Source: Micromonospora lupini str. Lupac 08
GTDB lineage: Bacteria > Actinomycetota > Actinomycetes > Mycobacteriales > Micromonosporaceae
Length of the DNA stretch: 64,000 bases
Assembly (NCBI RefSeq): GCF_000297395.2
Contig: NZ_HF570108.1
Location: forward strand, 3,134,359-3,198,358
Direction: 5' to 3'
Made by a program: the position numbers and the translations under genes. The notes below the pieces were generated by a model. It did not search any database, was not told the DNA's origin, and worked only from the letters and a program-made list of their open reading frames with translations. The first letter of the stretch is position 1. Each line of letters opens with the position of its first letter. Below, piece after piece: positions 7,909 through 16,492 of this stretch.

Positions 7909-8856
7909 TCACCGGCGGGGGCGGGTGTCCCCGTGGTGCGGCCGGCCGTGCGGGTCCTCCCGGTCGATCCGCAGCTCCCGCTCCAACTCGGCGATGACCG
8001 CCCGCAGGTCGTCCAGCCGCTGGGTGAGCGCGATGCGGTCCACCTCGTCGGGCGCACCGTCGCCGTCGGAGTCGTAGTCGGGGGCCAACCGCTCGGTCAT
8101 CTCCAGGCGGCGGGCCTCCTCCATCGAGTTGACGATGACCGCGATGAGGATGTTGAGCAGGAGGTTGACGGTGATCACCACGTAGCTGACGTAGTAGAGC
8201 AGCGTCCACGGCGAGATGGCCAGGCCCTGCTCGATGAGGTCCGGCAGTGTCTCCAGCGAGAGCAGCACGAACAACGTCAGCAGCGACCGGCCGATGTCGC
8301 CGTACTCGTCCGGGTACCGGTCGCCGAAGATCAGCCAGCCGGCCATTCCGTAGACGTACAGCGTCACCACGGCCAGGGCCAGGAACCCCGTGACGCCGGG
8401 CAGGCTGCGCCACAGCGCGGAGACGATGGTCCGCAGGCCCGGCGAGAAGCGCACCAGCCGGACCATCCGGGCGACCCGCACCACGCGCAGCAGCGCCGAG
8501 TCGCCGTGCAGGCCCGGAACGAAGATGGCCGCGATCACGACGAAGTCGAAGACGTTCCAGCCGTGCCGGAAGAAGTCCTGTGGACGTCGACCGTAGGCCG
8601 CCAGCCGGATGCCGATCTCGACGACGAAGACGGCGCGGAAGAGCGCCTCCAGCCCGTGCAGCGCCCGGGTCGCGGGGACCAGACCGTCGTACGTCTCCAG
8701 ACCGAGGACGATCCCGTTGGCGAGGATGACGACGACGATGCCGATCTCGAACGGGCGGGACCGGGCGAGGCGTGCGCAGGCGTCGGCCAGCGCGGGCCGG
8801 CCGGGTCCGGGTGTGGACGGTGCACGGCGCTGCGCGGGCGCGGGTGGTCCGCTCAT
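7909..8856 (-). CDS. Voltage-gated cation channel with EF-hand-like C-tail
   Basis: Single-domain six-TM channel of 315 aa from the ATG at 8856; a GTG at 8904 is an alternative and neither has a strong ribosome site. S4 carries a repeated Arg pattern (VVRVARMVRLVRF), and the pore loop has SLETLPD where bacterial sodium channels have TLESW, followed by S6 (VVITVNLLLNILIAVIVNSM). The cytoplasmic tail contains DYDSDGDGAPDE, which places acidic residues at EF-hand loop positions 1, 3, 5, 7 and 12, and then a charged helical end. This suggests a BacNav-like or related channel that Ca2+ may modulate. Ion selectivity cannot be read reliably. Confidence 0.75.
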   Translation of the reverse strand: MSGPPAPAQRRAPSTPGPGRPALADACARLARSRPFEIGIVVVILANGIVLGLETYDGLVPATRALHGLEALFRAVFVVEIGIRLAAYGRRPQDFFRHGWNVFDFVVIAAIFVPGLHGDSALLRVVRVARMVRLVRFSPGLRTIVSALWRSLPGVTGFLALAVVTLYVYGMAGWLIFGDRYPDEYGDIGRSLLTLFVLLSLETLPDLIEQGLAISPWTLLYYVSYVVITVNLLLNILIAVIVNSMEEARRLEMTERLAPDYDSDGDGAPDEVDRIALTQRLDDLRAVIAELERELRIDREDPHGRPHHGDTRPRR

Positions 8857-8984
8857 CCGGCGGCCGACCGGTTGGCGCGCGCCGAGGCCGTCGCGGGGGC
8901 CCACCTCCGGTCGTCGTGGTGGCGGCGCGGAGGCATGCCACCACCCTAGCCAAGATCAAGGATGCGGGGACGGCCGTGCACCCG

Positions 8985-9007
8985 AACAGCGAACAGTGTT
9001 TGCTGTT
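8985..9007. promoter_or_regulatory. Candidate TetR operator
   Basis: Near-perfect inverted repeat AACAGCGAAC-AGT-GTTTGCTGTT, with 9 of 10 arm positions matching, ending 12 bp before the TetR start and between two divergent genes. This is the size and position expected for an autoregulatory TetR operator and it might also affect the channel gene. Confidence 0.6.
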
Positions 9008-9019
9008 TAGAGTGGATCG

Positions 9020-9715
9020 GTGAGCGACACACCCGGGAGACCCGGCGACCGCGACGCCAGCAGGCAGCCGATCTGGGCCAGACCCGAACGGGGCGCCCGT
9101 GGCCCCGCTCCGACGCACAGCCGGGACGCCATCGTCACGGCCGCCGTCGCCCTGGCCGATGCCGAGGGACTCGCCGCGGTGTCGATGCGCGCCGTCGCCG
9201 CCGCGCTCGGCACCGGCGCCGGATCGCTCTACCGGTACCTGTCGTCCCGCGACGACCTGCTGGACCTGATGACCGACCGGGTGGTGGCGGAGCTGCGGCC
9301 GTACCCGCCGGCGGGCGACGACTGGCTCGACGAGATGCTGCTGGTGGCCCGCCAGCAGTTGGCGCTCCACCGCGCCCACCCGTGGCTGATCGAGGTGATC
9401 CAACGGCCGTCCGGCGTCGGCCCCGAGAGCCTGGCCTGGTTCGACAACTGCATCCGGATCCTGCAACCCGTGCGCTGTGCCGTCACCGCCAAGTTCGAGG
9501 CGATCGCCATGCTGACCGGCGTGGTGAGCCTGTTCGCCCGCACCGAGGCCGCCGCCGGGTCGGCGAGCTTCGCGGGCGCCGATCTCGCCGCGTACCCGCA
9601 CCTGGTCGCGGCGTTCCGCCAGCCCTCGCCGCCGGCGCCCCGGACGGACCTCTTCGAGCGGACGCTGCGCAGTCTGTTGACCGGCCTGCTCGCCGCGTCG
9701 CCCGAGGTGGGCTGA
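9020..9715 (+). CDS. TetR-family regulator
   Basis: Regulator of 231 aa. An N-terminal helix-turn-helix (about residues 35-82) includes AVSMRAVAAALGTGAGSLYR, followed by an all-helical ligand-binding domain of the TetR_C type common beside actinomycete exporters. The GTG start lies just past a 23-bp palindrome, which supports autorepression. It is divergent from the ion-channel gene and convergent with the NmrA-like oxidoreductase; no obvious efflux pump is adjacent, so the regulated target other than itself is unknown. Confidence 0.85.
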   Translation: MSDTPGRPGDRDASRQPIWARPERGARGPAPTHSRDAIVTAAVALADAEGLAAVSMRAVAAALGTGAGSLYRYLSSRDDLLDLMTDRVVAELRPYPPAGDDWLDEMLLVARQQLALHRAHPWLIEVIQRPSGVGPESLAWFDNCIRILQPVRCAVTAKFEAIAMLTGVVSLFARTEAAAGSASFAGADLAAYPHLVAAFRQPSPPAPRTDLFERTLRSLLTGLLAASPEVG

Positions 9716-9759
9716 CCCGGGGCGTACCCCGAGGTGGTCCCGACCGGTCGACGTCGCGC

Positions 9760-9797
9760 CGGGCGGGCGACGCGGACGTACCCCCGTCACCCGCCCG
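9760..9797. terminator. Possible bidirectional terminator
   Basis: CGGGCGGG (9760-9767) pairs with CCCGCCCG (9790-9797) between the convergent TetR and NmrA-like genes. The 22-nt loop is long and there is no U-tract, so this is a weak call based mainly on position. Confidence 0.35.
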
Positions 9798-9811
9798 ACG
9801 GGTCGCGGCGG

Positions 9812-10669
<858 letters not shown>

Positions 10670-10697
10670 GGGGACCTCCGAGCATCGATGACGAAAG

Positions 10698-10727
10698 GTA
10701 AGCACTTACTAATCTACAGCACTAGTG
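10698..10727. promoter_or_regulatory. Candidate HxlR/QorR operators
   Basis: Two palindromes lie between the divergent oxidoreductase and HxlR genes: GTAAG-CA-CTTAC (10698-10709) and CACTAGTG (10720-10727). They are 22 bp centre to centre, about two helical turns, which suits cooperative binding by a dimeric winged-helix regulator. Confidence 0.5.
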
Positions 10728-10756
10728 GTCGGGTAAGCCTCGGGTAGGCTGGTGCG

Positions 10757-11152
10757 GTGAGCGACATGCCGGTCCAGGACCCGGAGGGGCCTACCCAGGA
10801 CCTCGTCAGCGATGTCTTCGCGCGCGGCTGCACCTCCCGCGCGGCCTTCGAGGACGTCACCTCGAAGTGGGCCTCGCTCGTCCTGCTCGCGCTCGGTGAG
10901 GGCCGCTACCGGTTCAACGCGCTGCGACGGCGCGTCGACGGGGTCAGCGAGCGGATGCTCTCCCAGACCCTGCAGACCCTCGAACGCGACGGCATGCTCA
11001 CCCGCGAGGTGCTCACGGCGATCCCGCCCCGCGTCGAATACTCCCTGACGCCCCTCGGCGCCCGGGTCGCCGAGCAGTTGCGCGGCCTCGCGGACCTGCT
11101 GGAAGCCTCGGTGCCCGAGCTGCAGACCGCCCGCGCACGCGAGCGGGACTAG
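10757..11152 (+). CDS. HxlR-family redox-type regulator
   Basis: Winged-helix regulator of 131 aa with a GTG start. The only Cys, C25 in ARGCTSR, sits where HxlR/QorR/YodB proteins carry their redox-sensing Cys. The core ALRRRVDGVSERMLSQTLQ and RVEYSLTPLGARV are diagnostic of HxlR. It probably represses the divergent NmrA-like oxidoreductase. The TAG stop is formed at the left junction of an IS element: T and A belong to the target duplication and G is the first base of the element. The pre-insertion site would also have read TAG, so the protein is unchanged. Confidence 0.85.
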   Translation: MSDMPVQDPEGPTQDLVSDVFARGCTSRAAFEDVTSKWASLVLLALGEGRYRFNALRRRVDGVSERMLSQTLQTLERDGMLTREVLTAIPPRVEYSLTPLGARVAEQLRGLADLLEASVPELQTARARERD

Positions 11153-12062
11153 GCAGTGTCTTCAAAGGATCTTGGTATCGGATGATGTAGCGCGTGGGTC
11201 GTCGCTACGAGTTGTCTGACGTCGAGTGGGAAGCCCTGTCCAGGTATCTGCCGTCGGCGGTGACGGGTGGTCGGCCGCGGGTCGATGACCGGCGGGTGCT
11301 CAACGGGATCGTGTGGAAGGTCCGGGCCGGGGCAGCGTGGCGGGACGTGCCCACCCGTTACGGGTCCTGGCAGTCGATCTACACCCGTTTCCGCAGGTGG
11401 GCCCTGGACGGGACGTTCGAGCGGATGCTGGCCGGAGTGCAGGCCGACGCGGACGCGGCCGGTGACATCGACTGGCTGGTGTCGGTCGACTCGACCATCG
11501 TGCGAGCCCACCAGCACGCTGCAGGCGCTAAAGGGGGCGCCGAGAAACGGACGAACCACAAGATCACGCCCTCGGCCGATCTCGAGGTGGACTGACCACC
11601 AAGATTCACCTCGCCTGCGACGGCCTGGGTCGGCCCCTGGCCTTCGTGCTCTCCGGCGGCAACGTCAACGACTGCACCCGCTTCACCCAGGTCCTCACCC
11701 GCATCCGTGTCGAGCGTTCAGGCCCCGGCCGGCCCCGCGTCCGCCCGGAGCACGTCATCGCCGACAAGGGCTACAGCTCCAAGGCCATCCGCGCCGGCCT
11801 ACGCCGACGAGGCATCCCACACACGATCCCCGAACGCGCTGATCAGCAGGCCAACCGCCGCCGGCGAGGCAGCCGCGGCGGCCGGCCACCAGCGTTCGAC
11901 AAGCAGCTCTACAAGCGGCGCAACGTCGTCGAACGGTGCTTCAACCGGCTCAAGCAATGCCGCAGCTTGGCCACCCGATACGACAAGACAGCAACGTCAT
12001 ACCGGGCCACCGTCACCATCGCCGCGCTACTCCAATGGTTATGAACCTTTGAAGACACGGCC
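11152..12062 (+). mobile_element. IS5-family insertion sequence (IS427-like group)
   Basis: Complete element of 911 bp. The left end GGCAGTGTCTTCAAAGG and the reversed right end GGCCGTGTCTTCAAAGG match at 16 of 17 positions. A TA duplication flanks it (11150-11151 and 12063-12064) within a CTAG context, as known for IS427-type elements. It encodes one transposase split by a frameshift. Both ends, the duplication and all catalytic residues are intact, so it may still be mobile. Confidence 0.9.
11194..12044 (+). CDS. IS5-family transposase, two frames joined by frameshift
   Basis: DDE transposase encoded in two overlapping frames. The first (11194-11595, 133 aa) has the N-terminal domain and the first catalytic Asp in VSVDST. 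The second continues without a start codon from 11532 to 12044, and before its first ATG it already encodes [20 protein letters not shown], the normal middle of this family. The remaining catalytic residues are in VIADKGY and VVERCFNRLK. A run AAAGGGGG at 11530-11537 lies just where the frames can join by a -1 shift, so a fusion of about 283 aa is expected. Programmed frameshifting is known in the IS427 group. Confidence 0.85.
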
Positions 12063-12144
12063 TAGGGCCGCGCCCGGGCCTCGGGGCCGGCCTGCGGCGG
12101 ACCCGGACACACACCCTCGATCGGCGGTCGCGCCCGGCCAGCGG

Positions 12145-13107
12145 TCAGGCGTTGAGCGTCTCGCGCGGCGGCACCCCGTAGCTGGCGTGGTACCGGGCGG
12201 TGAATCTGCTGTGGCTGGCGAACCCCCATCGACTGGCGATCGCCGAGACGGTCTCCTGTCGAGGGTCGGCGCGCACCAGGTCGTGGTGGGCCCGATCGAG
12301 CCGGATCCGCCGCAGGTACGCCATCGGGGTGGTGCCGAGGTGGCGGCGGAAGGCGAGTTGCACCGCGCGCTGGGAGACCGCGGCGGCGCCGGCGATGTCG
12401 GCGGCGCTGATGTCCCGGTCCGCGTTCTCCTCCATGAAGGCGACGGCGCGGCGCAGGGTGGCAGTGCTGGCGTCGCGGCGGTCCTCGACGGTCTCGTCGG
12501 TGAACGCCGTGTTCGGAAAGATCGCGAGCGCCGCCGCGGCGAGCATCCGCGCGGCGTTGCCGATCACCAACGGCTGGGCGCTGGCGTTCGGGATGCTCGC
12601 CACGACGTCGCTGACGTAACTGGTGGTCCGCTGCCACTGCCGGGCGAGCAGTGGATTGACGCCGCCGAGGTCGGTGAACCGGATCTGGCCGGGCCTGCGA
12701 GCCGTGGCAGCTGTCGCCACCTGCGTCAGCACCCCGACGTCCAGGACGCAGAGTTCCACCTCGCCGGGTTCCCACCGCAGGTGGAACGGCTCACCGGGAC
12801 GGGTGACGAGAAAGGCGTCGCCGGGGCCGAAGAGGTGGGTCGACCCCTCGCTGGCGCGGCTGATCCCGGCGGTGCGGGTGCGGCAGACGACCAGTCCGTC
12901 CATCTGGCCCACCTGGATGTCGAGATGGGCGGTCTGCCGGGTCGTGGCGAGGGCGAACGGCCCGGTGTCGACGCGCTGGTGGACGAGGTGGTATCCGGCC
13001 TCGCCGGCGCGGATCCGCAGGTCCGGGGTGTACGTGCTGGCCAGGAAGCGGTGGATGGCTGCCGGGTCGCGGCTGTCGAACCCTCGGGTCTGCACTGGTG
13101 ACGTCAT
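12145..13107 (-). CDS. AraC-family transcriptional regulator
   Basis: Regulator of 320 aa from the ATG at 13107. The N-terminal half (about 1-215) is an AraC-binding-like effector domain with HLRWEPGEVELCVLD. The C-terminal 100 residues form the double helix-turn-helix, with ISAADIAGAAAVSQRAVQ and the ending SRWGFASHSRFTARYHASYG. Target genes are not evident: the neighbours are the IS element on one side and a long non-coding stretch on the other. The layout resembles AraC proteins that respond to small aromatic or stress effectors, but that is only a family tendency. Confidence 0.85.
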   Translation of the reverse strand: MTSPVQTRGFDSRDPAAIHRFLASTYTPDLRIRAGEAGYHLVHQRVDTGPFALATTRQTAHLDIQVGQMDGLVVCRTRTAGISRASEGSTHLFGPGDAFLVTRPGEPFHLRWEPGEVELCVLDVGVLTQVATAATARRPGQIRFTDLGGVNPLLARQWQRTTSYVSDVVASIPNASAQPLVIGNAARMLAAAALAIFPNTAFTDETVEDRRDASTATLRRAVAFMEENADRDISAADIAGAAAVSQRAVQLAFRRHLGTTPMAYLRRIRLDRAHHDLVRADPRQETVSAIASRWGFASHSRFTARYHASYGVPPRETLNA

Positions 13108-13593
13108 CCGCTGTCTCCGTCCGGGAGGAAACCGCCGGATGGGGAGACCAGGGCCGGCAGTGTGGTCGGGACGTGTCCGGGCGCACGCGCCGCTGATCGC
13201 GGCACGTTGCTGACCGGTGGTACGGCGGTGGTGGCGGCCTCCTCGGGGCCGCCCGCGATCGGGCGGCCGGAGAAGGATCCAGTGGACCTCGGGTGTTGGC
13301 GCAGGGACGGGTGGCAACCGGTCGAGCGGTGTCGAGGTGGGCGGAACTCTAAGCATTCCCAACAAAGCGCATATCCATTGATGGGAATTCCACCATACGG
13401 TAGTCGGCGGTGTGCTGTCGGCGATACGCCAAGATGGCGAGCCGACTTCGCTTTTTGGCTATCGCGCGCCGCGATTCTGCGCTTGCTGTCCTAGTCGTCC
13501 CGGCGGCCGCAACGAAATCTTGTTCATGATCCCCGGGCGTCGTCGGCGTCCGGACCGCTGCCGGAGATCCGGCCAGCAGGCGGAGGTGAGGCG
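13108..13593. other. Intergenic stretch with AT-rich patch and dyads
   Basis: No gene is supported in these 486 bp. The patch 13340-13510 is noticeably richer in A and T than its surroundings and holds an inverted repeat ATTCCCA (13355-13361)/TGGGAAT (13382-13388), a plausible operator for the AraC gene. At 13471-13491 there is a 21-bp segment (core CTGCGCTTG) that matches 26225-26245 at 19 positions, so part of an interspersed repeat is present. Confidence 0.5.
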
Positions 13594-14256
13594 TTGGACA
13601 GTACCGATCCGGAGCGCGTCGTTCGGCTGGCGGTGGCCGAGGCGCTGGCGCGGGTGGCGGACGAGGACAGCCTGGGACTGGGCGAGGGTGACGCGCTGGT
13701 GAGCCTCGGCGCCGCCCTGCGGACGGTGTTGCGCCGTGCGCTCGACGACCGGGTGCCGCTGACCACGCCCGAGTTCGTCGACCTGTGCCGCGACCTGCGG
13801 CTCAACCGTGACTCCTTCGACCTGTTGGGGCACTACCTGCTCACGGCGTTGCTGGCTCACCACGTGGGGCCGGACGCCCTGGTCCGCGTCGGGGCGCTCC
13901 TCGGCACCGTCCGGCGCTACCTGCCGGCCCCCAGGCCACCCGCGCTGCGCAACAGTGGCCCGGAGCCCCGCCGACGCGACGTGCGCGCGGACAACAGTGT
14001 CGTGGGCCGGTACCGGCGCACGAAGCTGCCCGAGCACCTGCCCAGTCCGCCGAGCTGGACCTGCACCGGATGCGGCCGCGAATGGCCCTGCGCGACCAAG
14101 CAGAGCCAACTGCTCGCCGAGTTCGGCGGGGCGCGCGCCGCCCTCGCCGTCTATCTCGGCTCGTGCCTCGTCGCCGCCGCCCAGGACCTGCCGACGCTGC
14201 CCCTGCCGCGAGCACGACTCCGCTTCCTGGGCTGGCTGCCACGCGCCCGGATCTGA
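13594..14256 (+). CDS. Conserved hypothetical protein with C-x2-C-x5-C motif
   Basis: Protein of 220 aa starting at TTG, chosen because GGAGG lies just upstream. The N-terminal 110 residues are helical and rich in Leu and Arg. After a basic linker comes a compact block SWTCTGCGREWPCATKQSQLL with C157, C160 and C166 plus two Trp, and a helical end. The W-x-C-x2-C-x4-WPC block looks like a small metal-binding or treble-clef-like motif often found at the ends of short actinomycete proteins. I do not recognise a function. It is upstream of the secreted peptidase gene, 84 bp away. Confidence 0.6.
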   Translation: MDSTDPERVVRLAVAEALARVADEDSLGLGEGDALVSLGAALRTVLRRALDDRVPLTTPEFVDLCRDLRLNRDSFDLLGHYLLTALLAHHVGPDALVRVGALLGTVRRYLPAPRPPALRNSGPEPRRRDVRADNSVVGRYRRTKLPEHLPSPPSWTCTGCGREWPCATKQSQLLAEFGGARAALAVYLGSCLVAAAQDLPTLPLPRARLRFLGWLPRARI

Positions 14257-14340
14257 CGACGACGCGCCGCCCTGGACACTAGGCAGACGCACATCGATGC
14301 GATGGAATGTCCTCCACGCGTCGTACCCGGGAGGACACCG

Positions 14341-16299
14341 ATGTCGACCGCCCGACCCCGCGCACGGATCGCCACCGTCCTGGCCAGCCTGCTGGTCGCG
14401 GCGCTCGCCGCCGCCCCGGCCGTCGCCTCGCCGACGGCCGCCCCGGCCGCCCGACACCGCCCGGCTCCGCCGCACGTCGTCGGCACCGGGACGGTCCCCG
14501 CCTACTCCTACGCCGACGCGATCCGGGAGAGCGTCTGGGTCGAGACCCGCGCCGACAGCGACGGCGACGGCGTGCGCGACCGGGTGGCGGTGGACGTCGT
14601 CCGACCCCGGGAGGCGGCCGCCGCCGGGGTCCGCGTGCCGGTCATCATGGAAGCCTCGCCCTACTACCTCTGCTGCGGTCGGGGCAACGAGGGTGAGCTC
14701 AAGACGTACGACGCGGCGGGCGTCATCGCCAAGGTGCCGCTCTTCTACGACAACTACTTCGTCCCGCGCGGATACGCCTTCGTCGCCGTCGACCTCGCCG
14801 GCACCGCCCGCTCGACAGGCTGCGAGGACGTCGGCGGGCCGGTCGAGGTGGGCAGTGCCACGGCGGTGGTGGACTGGCTCAACGGCCGGGCCCGCGCCTT
14901 CACTGGCGACGGTCGACAGGTGGACGCCGGCTGGAGCACCGGTCGGGTCGGCATGATCGGCAAGTCGTGGGACGGCTCGGTCGCCAACGGGGTCGCCGCC
15001 ACCGGCGTGCCGGGCCTGGCCACCATCGTGCCGATCTCGGCGATCTCCAGCTGGTACGACTACATGCGCTACCGGGGGATGGTGACCGCCGCCGACTATC
15101 CCGGCTACCTGCACGAGGCAGTCAACGGCCGCCCGGAGGAGGTCTGCGCGCAGGTGCTGGCCCGGCTGCGCGCGGACAGCGCGGAGGAGACCGGGAACTA
15201 CAACGGGTTCTGGGCGCAGCGCGACTACCGGCCCGCGGCCGACCGGGTCCGGGCCAGCGTCTTCGCGGCACACGGCCTCAACGACCTGAACGTCACCACC
15301 AACCAGTTCGCCGACTGGTGGCAGGAGCTGGCCGAGCGGGGTGTGCCCCGCAAGCTGTGGCTGTCCCAGTCCGGCCACCAGGACCCGTTCGACGTGCGAC
15401 GCGCCGAGTGGGTGGCCGCCCTGCACCGCTGGTTCGACTACTGGTTGCAGGGGCTGCCCAACGGGGTGTTGGACGAGCCACGGGTCGACCTGCAGACCGC
15501 GCCGCACACGTGGACGACGCAGCGCGACTGGCCCGCCCCCGGCACCCGGGACGTCCGCGTGCCCCTCGGCGTCGGTGACGGCGTGACCGGCACCCTGGGT
15601 GGGCGCGGCGCGCGGCCCGGCCAGGAGCAGGCGTACGTCGACGAGTCGTTGACCGAGGAGGAGGTGACCGCCGAGCCCAACACCGCGACCGCCGGCCGGT
15701 TGGTCTTCCTCTCCGGCGCGCTGCGCACTCCACTGCGGATCTCCGGCAGCCCGTCGGTGCGGCTACGGATCCGGGTGGACCGGCCGACCACCGAACTGAG
15801 CGTCCGGCTGGTCGACTACGGCACCGCCGAGCGAGTCAGCTTCGGGGGAGTGCGGACGCTGGACACCGAGTCCTGCTGGGGAGCGTCCACCGACGTCGAC
15901 GACGCCTGTTACCGCGACACCGAGGAGATCACCGAGGTCTCCGACCACGCGGTGCTGACCCGGGGCTGGCTGGACGCCGCGCACCACCGCACACTGCGGT
16001 TCACCACGCCGCTGCGGCCGGACCGGTCGTACGGGGTGACCGTGGCGTTGAGCGCGTACGACGCGGTGGTGCCGGCCGGGCACGTCCTCGGCCTGGTGCT
16101 CGGCCAGAGCGACCCGGAGTTCACCGAGACCGACGACCAGGACGCGACAGTCCGGGTCGACCTCGGCCGCAGCGAGCTGATCCTTCCGGTCACCGGAAGG
16201 GCCGAGCTGCCCCCCGTCGACGTCGCGCCGTCGGTACCCGCCGCGCCGGGCCAGCCGTCGTCGGCCAGGTCGGCCCGCGACCCGCGACAGCGGCCCTGA
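14341..16299 (+). CDS. Secreted Xaa-Pro dipeptidyl-peptidase (S15/CocE family)
   Basis: Secreted serine hydrolase of 652 aa. A signal peptide (RIATVLASLLVAALAAAP, cleavage near AVASP) is followed by an alpha/beta-hydrolase domain with nucleophile Ser in GKSWDGS, Asp in HGLNDLNVT and His in LSQSGHQDPF. The C-terminal third is the beta-rich jelly-roll typical of PepX/CocE enzymes (RLVFLSGALRTPLRISG). It probably removes X-Pro dipeptides from extracellular peptides. The ATG at 14341 is preferred because the signal peptide begins there. Confidence 0.85.
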   Translation: MSTARPRARIATVLASLLVAALAAAPAVASPTAAPAARHRPAPPHVVGTGTVPAYSYADAIRESVWVETRADSDGDGVRDRVAVDVVRPREAAAAGVRVPVIMEASPYYLCCGRGNEGELKTYDAAGVIAKVPLFYDNYFVPRGYAFVAVDLAGTARSTGCEDVGGPVEVGSATAVVDWLNGRARAFTGDGRQVDAGWSTGRVGMIGKSWDGSVANGVAATGVPGLATIVPISAISSWYDYMRYRGMVTAADYPGYLHEAVNGRPEEVCAQVLARLRADSAEETGNYNGFWAQRDYRPAADRVRASVFAAHGLNDLNVTTNQFADWWQELAERGVPRKLWLSQSGHQDPFDVRRAEWVAALHRWFDYWLQGLPNGVLDEPRVDLQTAPHTWTTQRDWPAPGTRDVRVPLGVGDGVTGTLGGRGARPGQEQAYVDESLTEEEVTAEPNTATAGRLVFLSGALRTPLRISGSPSVRLRIRVDRPTTELSVRLVDYGTAERVSFGGVRTLDTESCWGASTDVDDACYRDTEEITEVSDHAVLTRGWLDAAHHRTLRFTTPLRPDRSYGVTVALSAYDAVVPAGHVLGLVLGQSDPEFTETDDQDATVRVDLGRSELILPVTGRAELPPVDVAPSVPAAPGQPSSARSARDPRQRP

Positions 16300-16393
16300 C
16301 CCTTCGCCGGCGGTCGGTCCGACGGCACGCCCCGCTGTCGCGGCGTGACCCACCGCCGCGTCTCGCCGCGCCTTCAACGGGCTCTGCCAGGGT

Positions 16394-16478
16394 GTTCATC
16401 GTGCGCCCGCCCGTCGTACGACAGGCGTTCACCCACCTCTTCGAGGCTTCTTGATCGAAAGAGCATTCGCTTGATCGA
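16394..16478 (+). promoter_or_regulatory. Repeated motifs upstream of the PHP protein
   Basis: Two TTGATCGA copies at 16451 and 16471, exactly 20 bp apart, lie 15 bp before the start. Further upstream GTTCATC (16394) and GTTCACC (16427) are 33 bp apart, three 11-bp units, as in degenerate PhoP boxes. These are candidate control sites only. Confidence 0.3.
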
Positions 16479-16492
16479 GGAGAGGCTCTCAC

